Below, one piece after another: positions 1-8,796 of a stretch of 53,865 nucleotides of DNA; within the stretch, counting starts at the first letter, position 1, and every line of letters begins with the position of its first letter. This DNA is from Saprospiraceae bacterium. GTDB taxonomy: Bacteria; Bacteroidota; Bacteroidia; Chitinophagales; Saprospiraceae. The translations under genes were made by a program, and so were the position numbers. The stretch spans positions 1 to 53,865 of the forward strand of contig JAEUUP010000006.1 in the NCBI GenBank assembly GCA_016787525.1. Reading direction: 5' to 3'. The notes under the pieces are model-generated. The model was not told the DNA's origin. It saw only the letters and a program-made list of their open reading frames with translations, and made no database searches.

Positions 1-16
1 GCACTTTACGAAAAGG

Positions 17-190
17 TGTTGTCACGATGTGACAAAGGAGACTCTCTTTATCTGCCTGTTACAAATATGTTGTCGCTAACGCGACATCTTAGGCTTGAAT
101 TTCGCATAAAATGTCGCGTTAGCGACAACATATTTGTAACAAGCATTTGGAAATGATACCTATCGTCACGTAGTGACAACACATTTGCCA
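17..190. repeat. Nested palindromic element at window start
   Basis: A perfect 30-bp inverted repeat (58-87 and 111-140) encloses a 23-nt loop. Both arms carry TTGTCGCTAACGCGACA, itself palindromic. Outside it lie two smaller related palindromes (TTGTCAC-GAT-GTGACAA at 19-35 and GTCAC-GTA-GTGAC at about 164-176) that are inverted relative to each other. The whole is a nested, cruciform-capable structure of about 170 bp with no coding content. It could be a REP/BIME-like or MITE-like repeat; no second copy is in the window. Its left edge may extend beyond the window. Confidence 0.75.
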
Positions 191-219
191 CTAAAATTCA
201 GAGTGCCAAAGTAGAATTA

Positions 220-365
220 AGAAACTGTTTTAAAACCTATCACTGACTGTTTCTCTCATGCAGAGCTTGATAGCGCAATATGCGCTCAGCTGCGCTCTCC
301 AAAGGACTCCTTCGGAGCAGAAAAACAGTCAGTCATTGTCCATTTCAAGTTTTAAAACTGTTTCT
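220..365. repeat. MITE-like palindromic element with 17-bp terminal inverted repeats
   Basis: AGAAACTGTTTTAAAAC at 220-236 is repeated exactly in inverse at 349-365. Inside are a second inverted pair (TGACTGTTT near 244-252 and its complement near 323-331), a small hairpin AGCGCA-ATA-TGCGCT at about 270-284 and a GGACTCC-TTCGGAGC hairpin near 304-317. There is no reading frame of note. The right terminus overlaps the TAG stop (364-366) of the alcohol dehydrogenase gene. The form suggests a non-autonomous transposable element or a BIME-like repeat; the mobilising enzyme is not visible here. Confidence 0.7.
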
Positions 366-1431
366 AAGTAAGCAACACCGATTTTAAACAATTATCTTCC
401 TTTCTATCAAAAATACGATACGCTTCTGCACCATTTTTTAGGTCAAAACGGTGTGTGATGATGGATGCGATGTCGTATCGCTGCACAATTTCTTCCTTTA
501 TCAGTTTTTCAGCATAAAAACGCGCGGGGCAACGACCCACTTTATAAGTCAAGTTTTTGTTGTACGCCTCGACAGGTGAAAACGAAAAATGCTCTGTTGT
601 ATGCACGCCAACCGTCGAAATTATCCCACCTGCCCGTACCAAATCTACGGCCAAACGACTTGCCGAAGGACTACCGACCACTTCCAAAACGGCATCTGCA
701 CCACGTCCATTCGTTACACTTTTTATTTTGTCCACCACGTCTACACTGTTCAAAGAACTCCCTTCGGAGAGGAGGTTCAATGGTATCGCTCCGAATTCTT
801 GGGCTTTTTTCAATCGCTCAGGAATCGTATCAATGGCATAAAGTTGTGTCGCACCTAAGTTTTTTGCGCCGACCACAGCCATTAAACCCACCGGACCACA
901 CCCAATGACGACATAAACGCCTTTGGGTTGAATGTGAGCCATATCGGCACAAAAATAACCCGTCGAAAATATATCACCCAAAAGCAATCCTTGCTCTGTT
1001 GTCAAATCCATACTGAGGGGTAGGAGAGTAGTGTCCGCTAAAGGCACTCTGACATATTCTGCTTGTCCTCCATGCAGCCCGCTGCCTTTTTCGACCCATC
1101 CATAAAAACTGCCTTTCTCACAGCGGCAGGTCAAACCGATTTGACAATAAAAACACACGCCGCACGAGGTCGTAAAAGGACTGAACACTTTAGTACCTCG
1201 TCGAAAACGTTTGACATCTCGCCCAATTTCGACTACTTCACCCACAAATTCGTGTCCCATCACCGTCCCATTGTCCAAACCTGTTTCTCGACAATGATAG
1301 ACGTGCAAATCTGAGCCGCAAATCCCTGCCATTTCGACTTTGACAATCGCATCTGTGGCTGCCAATACTGAGGGGTCTGCGACTCGTTCGTATGTGATGG
1401 TTTCTTTACCTTGAAAGGTGAGTGCGTGCAT
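364..1431 (-). CDS. Zinc-dependent alcohol dehydrogenase (MDR superfamily)
   Basis: This 355-residue protein is a medium-chain dehydrogenase/reductase acting on an alcohol or polyol with NAD(P). The catalytic zinc site is seen as GICGSDLHVY (Cys near 38) and GHE (near 60). The structural zinc loop follows as TSCGVCFYCQIGLTCRC, with four cysteines. The Rossmann fold starts at VIGCGPVGLMAV, and an acidic residue after the second strand (YAID) favours NAD over NADP. The substrate cannot be told from sequence; glutathione-independent formaldehyde, threonine or sorbitol dehydrogenases are all relatives. It lies 12 nt downstream of the GLPGLI gene on the same strand. Two copies of the dispersed decamer lie in the gene (1011, 1366), and a shared 31-bp sequence (745-775) adds a small insert near LLSEGSSLNSV. 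Confidence 0.88.
   Translation of the reverse strand: MHALTFQGKETITYERVADPSVLAATDAIVKVEMAGICGSDLHVYHCRETGLDNGTVMGHEFVGEVVEIGRDVKRFRRGTKVFSPFTTSCGVCFYCQIGLTCRCEKGSFYGWVEKGSGLHGGQAEYVRVPLADTTLLPLSMDLTTEQGLLLGDIFSTGYFCADMAHIQPKGVYVVIGCGPVGLMAVVGAKNLGATQLYAIDTIPERLKKAQEFGAIPLNLLSEGSSLNSVDVVDKIKSVTNGRGADAVLEVVGSPSASRLAVDLVRAGGIISTVGVHTTEHFSFSPVEAYNKNLTYKVGRCPARFYAEKLIKEEIVQRYDIASIITHRFDLKNGAEAYRIFDRKEDNCLKSVLLT
745..775. repeat. 31-bp hairpin-bearing sequence shared with allantoinase gene (copy 1)
   Basis: The stretch beginning ACTGTTCAAAGAACTCC and ending GGAGAGGAGG matches 16768-16798 at 28 of 31 positions; the three differences all lie in the four-base loop between CTCC and GGAG. It is inside the alcohol dehydrogenase coding sequence and read in frame. 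A weaker relative (CAAAGGACTCCTTCGGAG) is in the element at 220-365. This looks like a tiny palindromic insertion that has been tolerated in frame. Confidence 0.55.
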
Positions 1432-1443
1432 AACTTTCTGTTT

Positions 1444-2193
1444 TTAATACCTAATGCCCCAAAACGGGAAGTTTTCTTCTTTTCTATTCTCAAAAATATG
1501 CTTTTTGAGCATCTCGTAGTGGTCAGCGTATTTTATTTTTTTGCTTTTTATTTTTTTAGGCACGTCCAGTTCGGTCGTCAAAGTTTTAGCATCCATTCTG
1601 TCGGCGGTCAAAACCATTGCGCCATCGTTAATATCCACTTCTAAAATCAATCCAGGCAAACCCGAAAAACGGTCTGGCCCTGCACTCGATGGAATATCTT
1701 GTGCAAACCAAGCGACGATGGTTTGATTTTTCAAAGTATCTTCTGTCATTGCTTTCATGCAAATATGCCCAGCCACTTCTTTCAAATCATTCTGAATTTT
1801 CCAGTCAAAAACCTGTATTTGGTCTTCAATGAGGTAGTTTTTACCTAAAAATTCCATGGCATCGGTCATGGTGTTGTTGGCAAAGTCTCGCTTCATAAAA
1901 AACAACTCTTTGCGTCCTGCCCAAGTATCTTCATCGGGTTCTGCTTTCTCTTCCGAGTTTTCATATTTGCTTGCATTCGCATTGATATACAATGTGTTAT
2001 ACATTTTCCACTCAGAGCGATTGCCCCACATATAAGCCACCCGTTCTTTCGATTGTTTGCTGATATAAGGCACGGCTGCCAATTTTTTAGTCCAATTTTG
2101 CGTCACCAAATAGCGGACAACACCTTCAAATGGCTTTTGCGCCACGCTCAAAAAAGGAGAGATTAAAAGAAATAGAATGATTATCTTTTTCAT
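1444..2193 (-). CDS. GLPGLI family protein
   Basis: The 249-residue protein begins with a signal peptide (MKKIIILFLLISPFLSVAQ) and carries the family hallmark SGLPGLILEVDINDG at about residues 177-191. GLPGLI proteins are secreted or envelope proteins of Bacteroidota without a proven biochemical role. They are often encoded next to a TonB-type beta-barrel protein, as here: the receptor gene ends 181 nt upstream on the same strand. The gap between them holds a degenerate copy of the palindromic repeat (2269-2305) and one decamer (2346). The alcohol dehydrogenase follows after 12 nt. Confidence 0.88.
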   Translation of the reverse strand: MKKIIILFLLISPFLSVAQKPFEGVVRYLVTQNWTKKLAAVPYISKQSKERVAYMWGNRSEWKMYNTLYINANASKYENSEEKAEPDEDTWAGRKELFFMKRDFANNTMTDAMEFLGKNYLIEDQIQVFDWKIQNDLKEVAGHICMKAMTEDTLKNQTIVAWFAQDIPSSAGPDRFSGLPGLILEVDINDGAMVLTADRMDAKTLTTELDVPKKIKSKKIKYADHYEMLKKHIFENRKEENFPFWGIRY

Positions 2194-2268
2194 AAATGAT
2201 TTTTTATTGTCAATAATTTGTTATTTGTAATTTGACAATAGTTCGGTAACTTTTGGTACATAAAACAA

Positions 2269-2305
2269 CTCGCTCCTTAAAGTCCTTTCGGGCAGCGAAG
2301 CTGCC
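2269..2305. repeat. Degenerate fragment of the palindromic repeat family
   Basis: CTCGCTCCTTAAAGTCCTTT followed by CGGGCAGCGAAGCTGCC resembles the right part of the element at 40170-40387 (CTCGCTCCTCAAAGCCCTTT then the CGCCGCC-AAA-GGCGGCG hairpin). The terminal hairpin is preserved as a hairpin (GGCAGC-GAA-GCTGCC) although its bases differ. It lies in the intergenic space between the receptor and GLPGLI genes. Confidence 0.5.
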
Positions 2306-2374
2306 TATTTTATATCCAAAAAATTACAAAACTATTGATTTGATACCCCTCAGTAAAATAGCGAATTAACGAAT

Positions 2375-5188
2375 TTACCACCCATTTTTCTTCAATTTAT
2401 CCTCATGTCCGCGCATGTTGTAGGTCAAACTGAGCATAAAATAGCGGCGCAAAGTCTGAGCGGTATTCGTTATCACATAGTTTTGTGTACCTGTTTGGGT
2501 GATATTGAGTTGGCGATTGAGTAAATCGAATGCCGCCAAGCGGGCTTCTAACTTATTGTTTTTCATCAATAAATAACGAACGGACAGATTCCAAATCGGA
2601 ATTTTTTGGTCGAAACCAAAGCGTTCATTTTGGTACGCCGCATAGTTGAAATTGGATTCGAGGAAGGTCTTTTTCGCAAAATTCCACTTAATGGACGCAT
2701 CAATGGATTGATTGCGGATTTTTTGGTTTTGTTCTTTCTGAATCGAATATTCAATATTGCTAAAACGATAACTGCCTCTGACACTCAAAATCAATTTTGC
2801 GTTCGGTGTTGCATTCAAACCCATGCTGATATTACCACCAAAATTGGTCGTTTCGTTCGATACATTATTCACAAATGAAGGCGATGTGCTTGCATTGAGG
2901 TTGATATTGCCATTGATATTCAACTTAGTTTTGATAATCGGATAATTAATCCACGACCACAAATTGGTGCGTTGTCCACCCGATAAATTAATCGGTTTTG
3001 TCGTGGTGCGAATACCAATTTTATCCACATTTTCAATCAACTGGCTGTACACGATTTGGTCGTCGAACTTATTGTATTCGATACTCATATTCATATTGGC
3101 AAAGCTCGCAGGATTCCAATAGTTGAAACTGAGTTCGGCACTGTGGTTGCGTTCTGGACGCAAATCGGGATTCCCCTCAGTACGAAACGCTGGATTATTG
3201 ACATTCGGAATTGGTTGTAAATCATTGATTTGTGGTTCACGCACATTGTAGCCATAGGTAAAACCCACATATTTATTGTTGGGTAACTCAATTTCCGCAT
3301 TAAAATTGGGTGTCCAGTTATTATAAGTTCTGTTGATGGGCGCAGTCAACAAAGGCAAATCTTTATCCATGGCATATTCACCATTCAATGCAATTCTTTG
3401 CGCGGCGATGCCCGTTGTGATATTGACTCCCGAATGTGCATAGCGCAAACTCGTTCCCAAGCGGTTGTATTGAATCGAATTATCATAAAAAACGCTCAGA
3501 TTATCCACGCGCTCGTTGTTTTTTTCTGGATTATTGACTTGCCGATTGACTTGATTGTCGGTATTGCTAAAATTATAAAACGTTTCCCAAAACATTTTTT
3601 TCGACAAAGGCTCAGTGAACAAAAGGCTGGATTTCACCTGTTCGGTCGCATTGGTATTGGTATTCAACTGTCGAATTTGTTCCGTAAAAGTCGTGGCACT
3701 GAAAAATTTATTCAACGAAAACAGATTTTCTGTTCCGTCCGATTGACTGTTGTTATAGCCGCCGCTGATGGCAAAATTGCGTCCTTTTTTCTTGAAACGA
3801 TGGCGGAAAATGGCTGTACTCGATACTCTAAAAGAATTCAAATCGTTGCTATTATCCAAATTTAAAGAACGAGTCGTAAGCTTACTGGCATTTGTAAACA
3901 ACTGATTTTGAATGGTTTGACCATTGTTGCCACTGAAACGTAAATTGCCTTTGACAATCAAAACATTGGTCGAGTCAAATTCTTTTTCAAGGCGAGCAGC
4001 GATGCTGTGATTACCTCTAAAATCGGCTTTGGCAGTCGTATCTGTGCTGTAAAAACTACTGTCTTGTAAGAAAGTTTGGCGCAATGATGACTGGTCTAAA
4101 TTCAATTGTGTTTGGTTGTAAAAATAGCTCGAACTCCATTTTGTCTTTTTATTATCAAAATTATAGTTCACGCCTGCACCGCCATTTTTTGTGAAACCAC
4201 GACCATCAAAATTGTTCCACGGCACATCATCGCCCGAATTGTAGTAGCGAAAACCGCCACCACCATTGAAACCAAAATCACCATTATCATTGTTATTGAA
4301 CGAATTTTGACCCTTAAATTCGCCATAATCTTCCCAATTCACACCCGTTTGATTGATATTATTGGCATAGCCTAAAACAGAAAACTGTTCTTTTTTATTG
4401 AAACGATTGTAATTGCCGCGTCCTGCCCAACGGTCAGAAGTACCAACAGCCGCTGAAACCTTACCAAAAGCTCCTTTTTTGAACTCATCTTTGAGTTCTA
4501 AATTCATGGCTTTTTCCTTTTTACCATCGTCCACGCCTGTGAGTTTGGCTTGGTCAGTTTTTTCTGTAAAAACCTGAACTTTTGAAATCACATTGGCATC
4601 GAGATTTTTAGTCGCTGCTTTTGGGTCGTCACCAAAGAACGATTTGCCGTCCACATAGACTTTTTTCACGTCTTTGCCTTGCGCTTTGATATTGCCATCG
4701 GCATCTACGTCAATGCCAGGCAATCGGCGCAACAAATCTTCAACCGTTGAGCCAGGCGGCACTTTGAACGACGAGGCATTGTATTCAATCGTATCGCCTT
4801 TGATACTGAGGGGTGCTTTGGCGGTTTTTATCACTACCTCCAGTAATTCTTTTGTGATTGGTTTGATTTTAACGCGACCCAAATCTTCAAGTTCAGATAC
4901 TGAGGGGTCTAAATGCTGTTGATAGGGTAGGTAGCCGACATAGGAAATTTTGAGTAAATAAGCTGTATTTTTTATGCTTTTGAAAGAAAAACCGCCTTTG
5001 TCGTCGCTTCTTGTAAAATTGACTAAGGCTGAATCTTTGGGATTGAGCAACATAACCGTTGCAAAAGGTAAATCTTCGCCCAAGGAATCGGCAACTATAC
5101 CTTGAATACTAACTTTTGAAGGATTTTGTGCTAAGGCAAATGAGACTGTTGAGACTAAAAGAACTAAAAACGCAAAGAGTTTTTTCAT
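2375..5188 (-). CDS. TonB-dependent receptor-like outer membrane beta-barrel protein
   Basis: I start this gene at 5188 (937 residues), where MKKLFAFLVLLVSTVSFALA gives a signal peptide; the upstream extension of 41 codons lacks one. After the signal come a carboxypeptidase-regulatory-like beta-sandwich (about 27-110, SIQGIVADSLGEDLPFATV), a plug-like region (about 120-240, with EDLLRRLPGIDVDADG and VYVDGKSFFGDDP) and a long beta-barrel rich in Asn, aromatic residues and GxNxNF-type strands. It belongs to the outer membrane beta-barrel family typical of Bacteroidota and would pass or bind a substrate at the cell surface. Ligand unknown. The GLPGLI partner follows. Three decamers lie in the gene: 3173, 4804 and 4898, the last two read within the first domains. 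Confidence 0.87.
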   Translation of the reverse strand: MKKLFAFLVLLVSTVSFALAQNPSKVSIQGIVADSLGEDLPFATVMLLNPKDSALVNFTRSDDKGGFSFKSIKNTAYLLKISYVGYLPYQQHLDPSVSELEDLGRVKIKPITKELLEVVIKTAKAPLSIKGDTIEYNASSFKVPPGSTVEDLLRRLPGIDVDADGNIKAQGKDVKKVYVDGKSFFGDDPKAATKNLDANVISKVQVFTEKTDQAKLTGVDDGKKEKAMNLELKDEFKKGAFGKVSAAVGTSDRWAGRGNYNRFNKKEQFSVLGYANNINQTGVNWEDYGEFKGQNSFNNNDNGDFGFNGGGGFRYYNSGDDVPWNNFDGRGFTKNGGAGVNYNFDNKKTKWSSSYFYNQTQLNLDQSSLRQTFLQDSSFYSTDTTAKADFRGNHSIAARLEKEFDSTNVLIVKGNLRFSGNNGQTIQNQLFTNASKLTTRSLNLDNSNDLNSFRVSSTAIFRHRFKKKGRNFAISGGYNNSQSDGTENLFSLNKFFSATTFTEQIRQLNTNTNATEQVKSSLLFTEPLSKKMFWETFYNFSNTDNQVNRQVNNPEKNNERVDNLSVFYDNSIQYNRLGTSLRYAHSGVNITTGIAAQRIALNGEYAMDKDLPLLTAPINRTYNNWTPNFNAEIELPNNKYVGFTYGYNVREPQINDLQPIPNVNNPAFRTEGNPDLRPERNHSAELSFNYWNPASFANMNMSIEYNKFDDQIVYSQLIENVDKIGIRTTTKPINLSGGQRTNLWSWINYPIIKTKLNINGNINLNASTSPSFVNNVSNETTNFGGNISMGLNATPNAKLILSVRGSYRFSNIEYSIQKEQNQKIRNQSIDASIKWNFAKKTFLESNFNYAAYQNERFGFDQKIPIWNLSVRYLLMKNNKLEARLAAFDLLNRQLNITQTGTQNYVITNTAQTLRRYFMLSLTYNMRGHEDKLKKNGW

Positions 5189-5488
5189 GAGTTTAGAATT
5201 AAAGTGGTTTAGTGAATAGGTTTTTTTGTAAAAAAGATGCACATAGCTGATTAAAAGGTGCGCGCATCGCCTGTTTTCGTCATAAAAAAATGACAGTGCT
5301 ACTAACGACAATAAAATGACTCAGATGTTGTACGTCTTAAAATTTAACATTTGAATAGAAGTGAAAAAATATTTTTATGTGTCAAATGTAAATCGTGTTG
5401 TTGGCAAGGGCTAAAAAGATAGACGAACGATTGGAATTGGACGAAATAACGAGTCTTTGACAAAGTGGCAGTCGCTTTGTTTTGTTTT

Positions 5489-5501
5489 TGACAGATTGTC
5501 A
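5489..5501. promoter_or_regulatory. Palindrome TGACA-GAT-TGTCA upstream of hsp20
   Basis: A perfect 5-bp inverted repeat with a 3-nt spacer lies in the 521-nt space between the divergent receptor (5188) and hsp20 (5710) genes, about 210 nt before hsp20. TTTGGTGC...TATGCC follows, which recalls a sigma-54 -24/-12 pair, but GG and GC are 11 nt apart rather than the required 10. It could be a stress-regulator operator; this is inference. The rest of the gap shows nothing recognisable. Confidence 0.25.
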
Positions 5502-5709
5502 TGTCTTTGGTGCTGATTTATGCCGCTTTGTCTCGAAAAATCTAAAAAATAGGTGTTGGAACAGAACTTGATAATAATGGAATGTCAACGGCAATGAAGA
5601 ATTGAGATAAAATTCAGAAATCAGATGTTTGAGTTTGTGTCGTTTTTTATCTCGTTATTCTTTGTCTTGGTCAAAAAATATGGTTTAACTTTTTTAAATT
5701 TTAAAGATT

Positions 5710-6153
5710 ATGACACACGTAAGATTCAATCCATTCGCACCAGCTATTCGTTTCCAAAACTTGGACAAATTCATCGCAGACGTTTTCAATACGCCTATGT
5801 TCAACGATGACAACAAAACTTGGACAGCGACCCCCTCAGTCAATGTGGCTGAAACAGACACAGAGTTTCGCTTAGAAGTCGCTGCACCCGGTTTGACAAA
5901 AGAGGATTTTAAAATCAATGTTGAAGACAAAGTTTTGACGATTTCGGCTGAGAAAAAAGTGGAGAATGAAACAAAAGAAGGCGAAAAATATATCCGCCGC
6001 GAATTTGGTTACACCAATTTTAAACGTACATTTACGTTGCCTGAAACGATTGATGTGACAAATATCAAAGCGACTTATGACCACGGTGTATTACATTTGG
6101 TTTTGCCAAAAGTAGAAGTGAAAAAAGCGTTAAAAACGATTGAAATTCAGTAG
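5710..6153 (+). CDS. Hsp20/alpha-crystallin small heat-shock protein
   Basis: This 147-residue cytoplasmic holdase binds unfolding proteins without ATP. The alpha-crystallin domain runs from about residue 39 to the end. It starts at SVNVAETDTEFRLEVAAPG, includes the typical APGLTKEDFKINVEDKVLTI stretch, and ends with the conserved GVLHLVLPK and a short IEIQ tail like the I-x-I anchor of the family. Length is usual for bacterial Hsp20. A near-copy of the decamer (5832, last base C) encodes TPSV exactly at the border between the N-terminal arm and the crystallin domain. The gene is alone on its strand and ends in a strong terminator at 6228-6261. Confidence 0.93.
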   Translation: MTHVRFNPFAPAIRFQNLDKFIADVFNTPMFNDDNKTWTATPSVNVAETDTEFRLEVAAPGLTKEDFKINVEDKVLTISAEKKVENETKEGEKYIRREFGYTNFKRTFTLPETIDVTNIKATYDHGVLHLVLPKVEVKKALKTIEIQ

Positions 6154-6227
6154 TTTAGTTGTAAAATAGGATTATGATTTATACTTCTGTAAAAATGTTT
6201 TAAGGGTTAAAAAATGAGGTTTAAGTT

Positions 6228-6261
6228 AAGCCTTCTCGACTTTATCGAGAAGGCTTTTTTT
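6228..6261 (+). terminator. Rho-independent terminator after hsp20
   Basis: Arms AAGCCTTCTCGA (6228-6239) and TCGAGAAGGCTT (6245-6256) pair perfectly around a 5-nt loop, followed by a run of seven T. It lies 75 nt past the hsp20 stop. Confidence 0.9.
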
Positions 6262-6289
6262 ATGAAAACATAAACCCCCTCAGTAAAAT

Positions 6290-6700
6290 CTACCAAAACC
6301 ACGATTTCACCGCTTGCCACATCGCATCGTCCCGTTTTTTCTGGTATTTTTGAAACTGCTCGGATGTTAAAACGGACCTCAATTCAGCATCTTTTTCGGA
6401 CTGAATAGCCATGATTTTGCGGTATTTCGACCAATCGTTCATTTTTTGTTGTACCACTTCGACCTCGTTGCGGCGGGCGTAGCGCAGATTGATGGCACTC
6501 ACTTTAGTCATTTGGTCTTTGGTCAGTTGCAGACCTTTTTGCATAGATTTGTCGAGTTCAGCGGCTCGTTGTTCAGGCGTGCCATAATTCCCTTTTTGCA
6601 TATCTTGTAGGGCGGCTTCCACTGTTTTTTGAGCTGAAAGGCTGCTCACAGCCCAAAAAAGGCAGAGCAAAAAGACGCTTATTTTTTTCCAGATTTTCAT
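6290..6700 (-). CDS. Small secreted protein, Spy/LTxxQ-like by composition
   Basis: The 136-residue product has a signal peptide (WKKISVFLLCLFWAVSSLSA) and a mature part that is mostly charged helix. QLTKDQMTKVSAIN (about 57-70) and VLTSEQFQKYQKKRD (about 110-124) are two LTxxQ-type repeats, as in the periplasmic Spy/CpxP group and in many short Bacteroidota secreted proteins. Function is unknown; a periplasmic stress or chaperone role is only inferred. Its start overlaps the stop of the hydroxylase gene by 4 nt (ATGA), so the two are probably translationally coupled. Confidence 0.7.
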   Translation of the reverse strand: MKIWKKISVFLLCLFWAVSSLSAQKTVEAALQDMQKGNYGTPEQRAAELDKSMQKGLQLTKDQMTKVSAINLRYARRNEVEVVQQKMNDWSKYRKIMAIQSEKDAELRSVLTSEQFQKYQKKRDDAMWQAVKSWFW

Positions 6701-7485
6701 GTGCGGTTTTTTATTTGTTCAAAATAATTATCGTATTCAGGGTTGTTTGTCCCCATGATTCTGTCCCAAAAATTGAAATACAGACTAAAATTGTGGTTGG
6801 CTTTTTGGTGGTGCATATTGTGGTGCGTCGGCGTATTGATCCATTTGAAAAACCAATGACTTGTAAAGCCACTTGGCGAAAATTCATAACCTGTGTGACC
6901 CAATACATTGAAAATCATAGACCAAACGGTGACAATCAACAAGGCGATGGAATGTAAAGGCATGAAAATAGCTAAAATTGGAATGATACCAAACTCCACA
7001 ACTGCTTCCAAAGGATGAAACGAAAAAGCCGCAAAAGGAGTCGGATTGTGACTCAAATGATGCACTTTGTGAAAAATCGGGAACAAACGAGGGTGGTGCA
7101 TCAACCGATGTGTCCAATAAAAATAAGTATCGTGCAGAAAGATTGCCAAAGCTGTCGAGAAGAAAAAATAGAACCAACCGCGCTCATCTATATCGAAATA
7201 CAATGCGCCATAACCCATTTTACGAAGTGCAAAAATGCCGAAAGCCATGAGCGCAAAAATGCCAGAAGTCATCAGCGAATGGACAATTTCGCGGCGTAAA
7301 TCTGAGCCTTTGGGGAGTTTTTGTTGTATCTTGTTGCGCCACCAATCGCGGCGTTTCCAGACATAAAAAATAAGGTAAGCGATACCTGCTGGTACAATAT
7401 AACGCACAGCAATAAACAATGATAAGACAACCCATGCGGGCAAAAGACCATGTTGTCGGGCGAAATTCTCAAGAAGCGGTTGCAT
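6697..7485 (-). CDS. Fatty acid hydroxylase / sterol desaturase family membrane protein
   Basis: The 262-residue protein is an integral membrane di-iron oxygenase. Hydrophobic segments are at about 16-42, 71-88, 104-120 and 163-197. The histidine clusters of the family are all present: HDTYFYWTHRLMHH (118-131), FHKVHHLSHNPTPF (139-151) and THHNMHHQ (221-227). The family hydroxylates or desaturates fatty acids, sterols or carotenoids; the substrate cannot be set here. It is the first gene of a two-gene unit with the small secreted protein. Its 5' region faces the histidine kinase gene across 258 nt, which holds one decamer (7552) and no other clear signal. Confidence 0.87.
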   Translation of the reverse strand: MQPLLENFARQHGLLPAWVVLSLFIAVRYIVPAGIAYLIFYVWKRRDWWRNKIQQKLPKGSDLRREIVHSLMTSGIFALMAFGIFALRKMGYGALYFDIDERGWFYFFFSTALAIFLHDTYFYWTHRLMHHPRLFPIFHKVHHLSHNPTPFAAFSFHPLEAVVEFGIIPILAIFMPLHSIALLIVTVWSMIFNVLGHTGYEFSPSGFTSHWFFKWINTPTHHNMHHQKANHNFSLYFNFWDRIMGTNNPEYDNYFEQIKNRT

Positions 7486-7743
7486 ATTAAATCGTTTTTA
7501 AAGTGACAAAATGTATTATTTTTGAATTGTAGCACAAAGAAAGCGGCTCAATACTGAGGGGGGCAAATCCTTTCAACCAACCGCTCGAACGTTTCAATAA
7601 ATGGTAAAAAATAAAGGCATTGACTCTTGGAAAGAAGACAGGACGTTTGGTTGAAGATTTTTTGCATTTGGTTGAAAATAAAGTGTTTTTGGCCCGTAAA
7701 ATATAGAAAATTGGGCAAATTTTAGAGGCATAAAACAAAAAAT

Positions 7744-8787
7744 ATGAGTCAGTATTGGACAGATAAAAAATTGGAAACAGCCGCACACATTGCCTTTTGG
7801 GTCATCAACGGCGTGGCTTCATTTCTCCTTTTCTCGACGGCTTTAACCTTCGGCGACACCGTTTTATTGACCACCATCAATATGGCTATTCTCATAGCTT
7901 TGTTCTATTTGCACACGCATTGGGTCAATCAATACATCGAAAAAGGGCAGTATAAACGCTTTTTTGCCACCAGCATCACCGCTTTTACATTTTTGACTTT
8001 GCTGCGTGTGGGTCTCAATTTATTGATATTCAAAGGCTATGTGACCAACGATTTTGCAGTGTTTTTTGGTCCTGTTTTTCGTTTGGTTGGCTTTTTAGTT
8101 GGCACAGCTTTCATCATTGTCATCATTGCTGTGTCTTATCAACTGCTCAAAAATCGCTATTTGTCGCAACGCCGCAATTTGGCACTCATCAACGAGCAAC
8201 AGGCGGCTCAATTGCAGTTGTTGAAAGCCCAAATCAATCCGCACTTTTTATTCAATGCCCTGAACAATGTTTACAGTTTGACAGTGGCAAAATCCGACGA
8301 TGCGCCCAAAATGTTGCTCAAACTCTCTACACTCTTGCGCTATGTGATTTATGAAAGCCAAGAAAAAGAAGTTCTTTTGGAGAAAGAGGTGGCGCATTTG
8401 CACACATTTATCGAACTGTTCCAGATGCGTTCCGAAGACCCCCTCAGTATTTCGCTCAAAACGGAAGGTAATGTGAATGGCGTGAAAATCGAACCCATGA
8501 TTTTGATGCCCATTGTCGAAAATTGCTTCAAACACACCGATTTTGACACCAATCCTGCTGCTTTTGCCGACATTTTGTTGACAGTTACACCGCAAAGCTT
8601 GATTTTCAAAACCAAAAACAGTTTTGACCGCAGCGATGTACAAAAAGATGCCGTAGGCGGCGTAGGTTTAGCCAATATCAAGCACCGTTTGTCGCTGCGC
8701 TATCCCTCAAAAGCGACACTTGAAACCAAAGAATCAGATTCTATTTTTGAACTCATATTAACCATTCATCTCAGTGATAATCAATAA
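7744..8787 (+). CDS. LytS-type sensor histidine kinase
   Basis: The 347-residue membrane kinase has four hydrophobic helices in its first 140 residues and no recognisable extracellular sensor domain. The His_kinase domain begins at LKAQINPHFLFNALNNVYSL, with the phospho-accepting His at residue 167 and the Asn-rich turn usual in this family. An ATPase domain follows with ENCFKH (N-box) and GGVGLANIKHRL (G-box). It forms a two-component pair with the LytTR regulator that starts 9 nt downstream. The decamer at 8440 encodes PLSI between kinase subdomains. The signal sensed is unknown. Because the purine genes follow closely, the pair may control them; this is inference. Confidence 0.92.
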   Translation: MSQYWTDKKLETAAHIAFWVINGVASFLLFSTALTFGDTVLLTTINMAILIALFYLHTHWVNQYIEKGQYKRFFATSITAFTFLTLLRVGLNLLIFKGYVTNDFAVFFGPVFRLVGFLVGTAFIIVIIAVSYQLLKNRYLSQRRNLALINEQQAAQLQLLKAQINPHFLFNALNNVYSLTVAKSDDAPKMLLKLSTLLRYVIYESQEKEVLLEKEVAHLHTFIELFQMRSEDPLSISLKTEGNVNGVKIEPMILMPIVENCFKHTDFDTNPAAFADILLTVTPQSLIFKTKNSFDRSDVQKDAVGGVGLANIKHRLSLRYPSKATLETKESDSIFELILTIHLSDNQ

Positions 8788-8796
8788 TTTAAAGCA

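Noticed and set aside
5189-5311. Longer N terminus of the beta-barrel protein
   Set aside because: The extension has no signal peptide, while a clear one starts at 5188.
5505-5525. Sigma-54 promoter before hsp20
   Set aside because: GG and GC are 11 nt apart instead of 10, and the site is about 190 nt from the gene.
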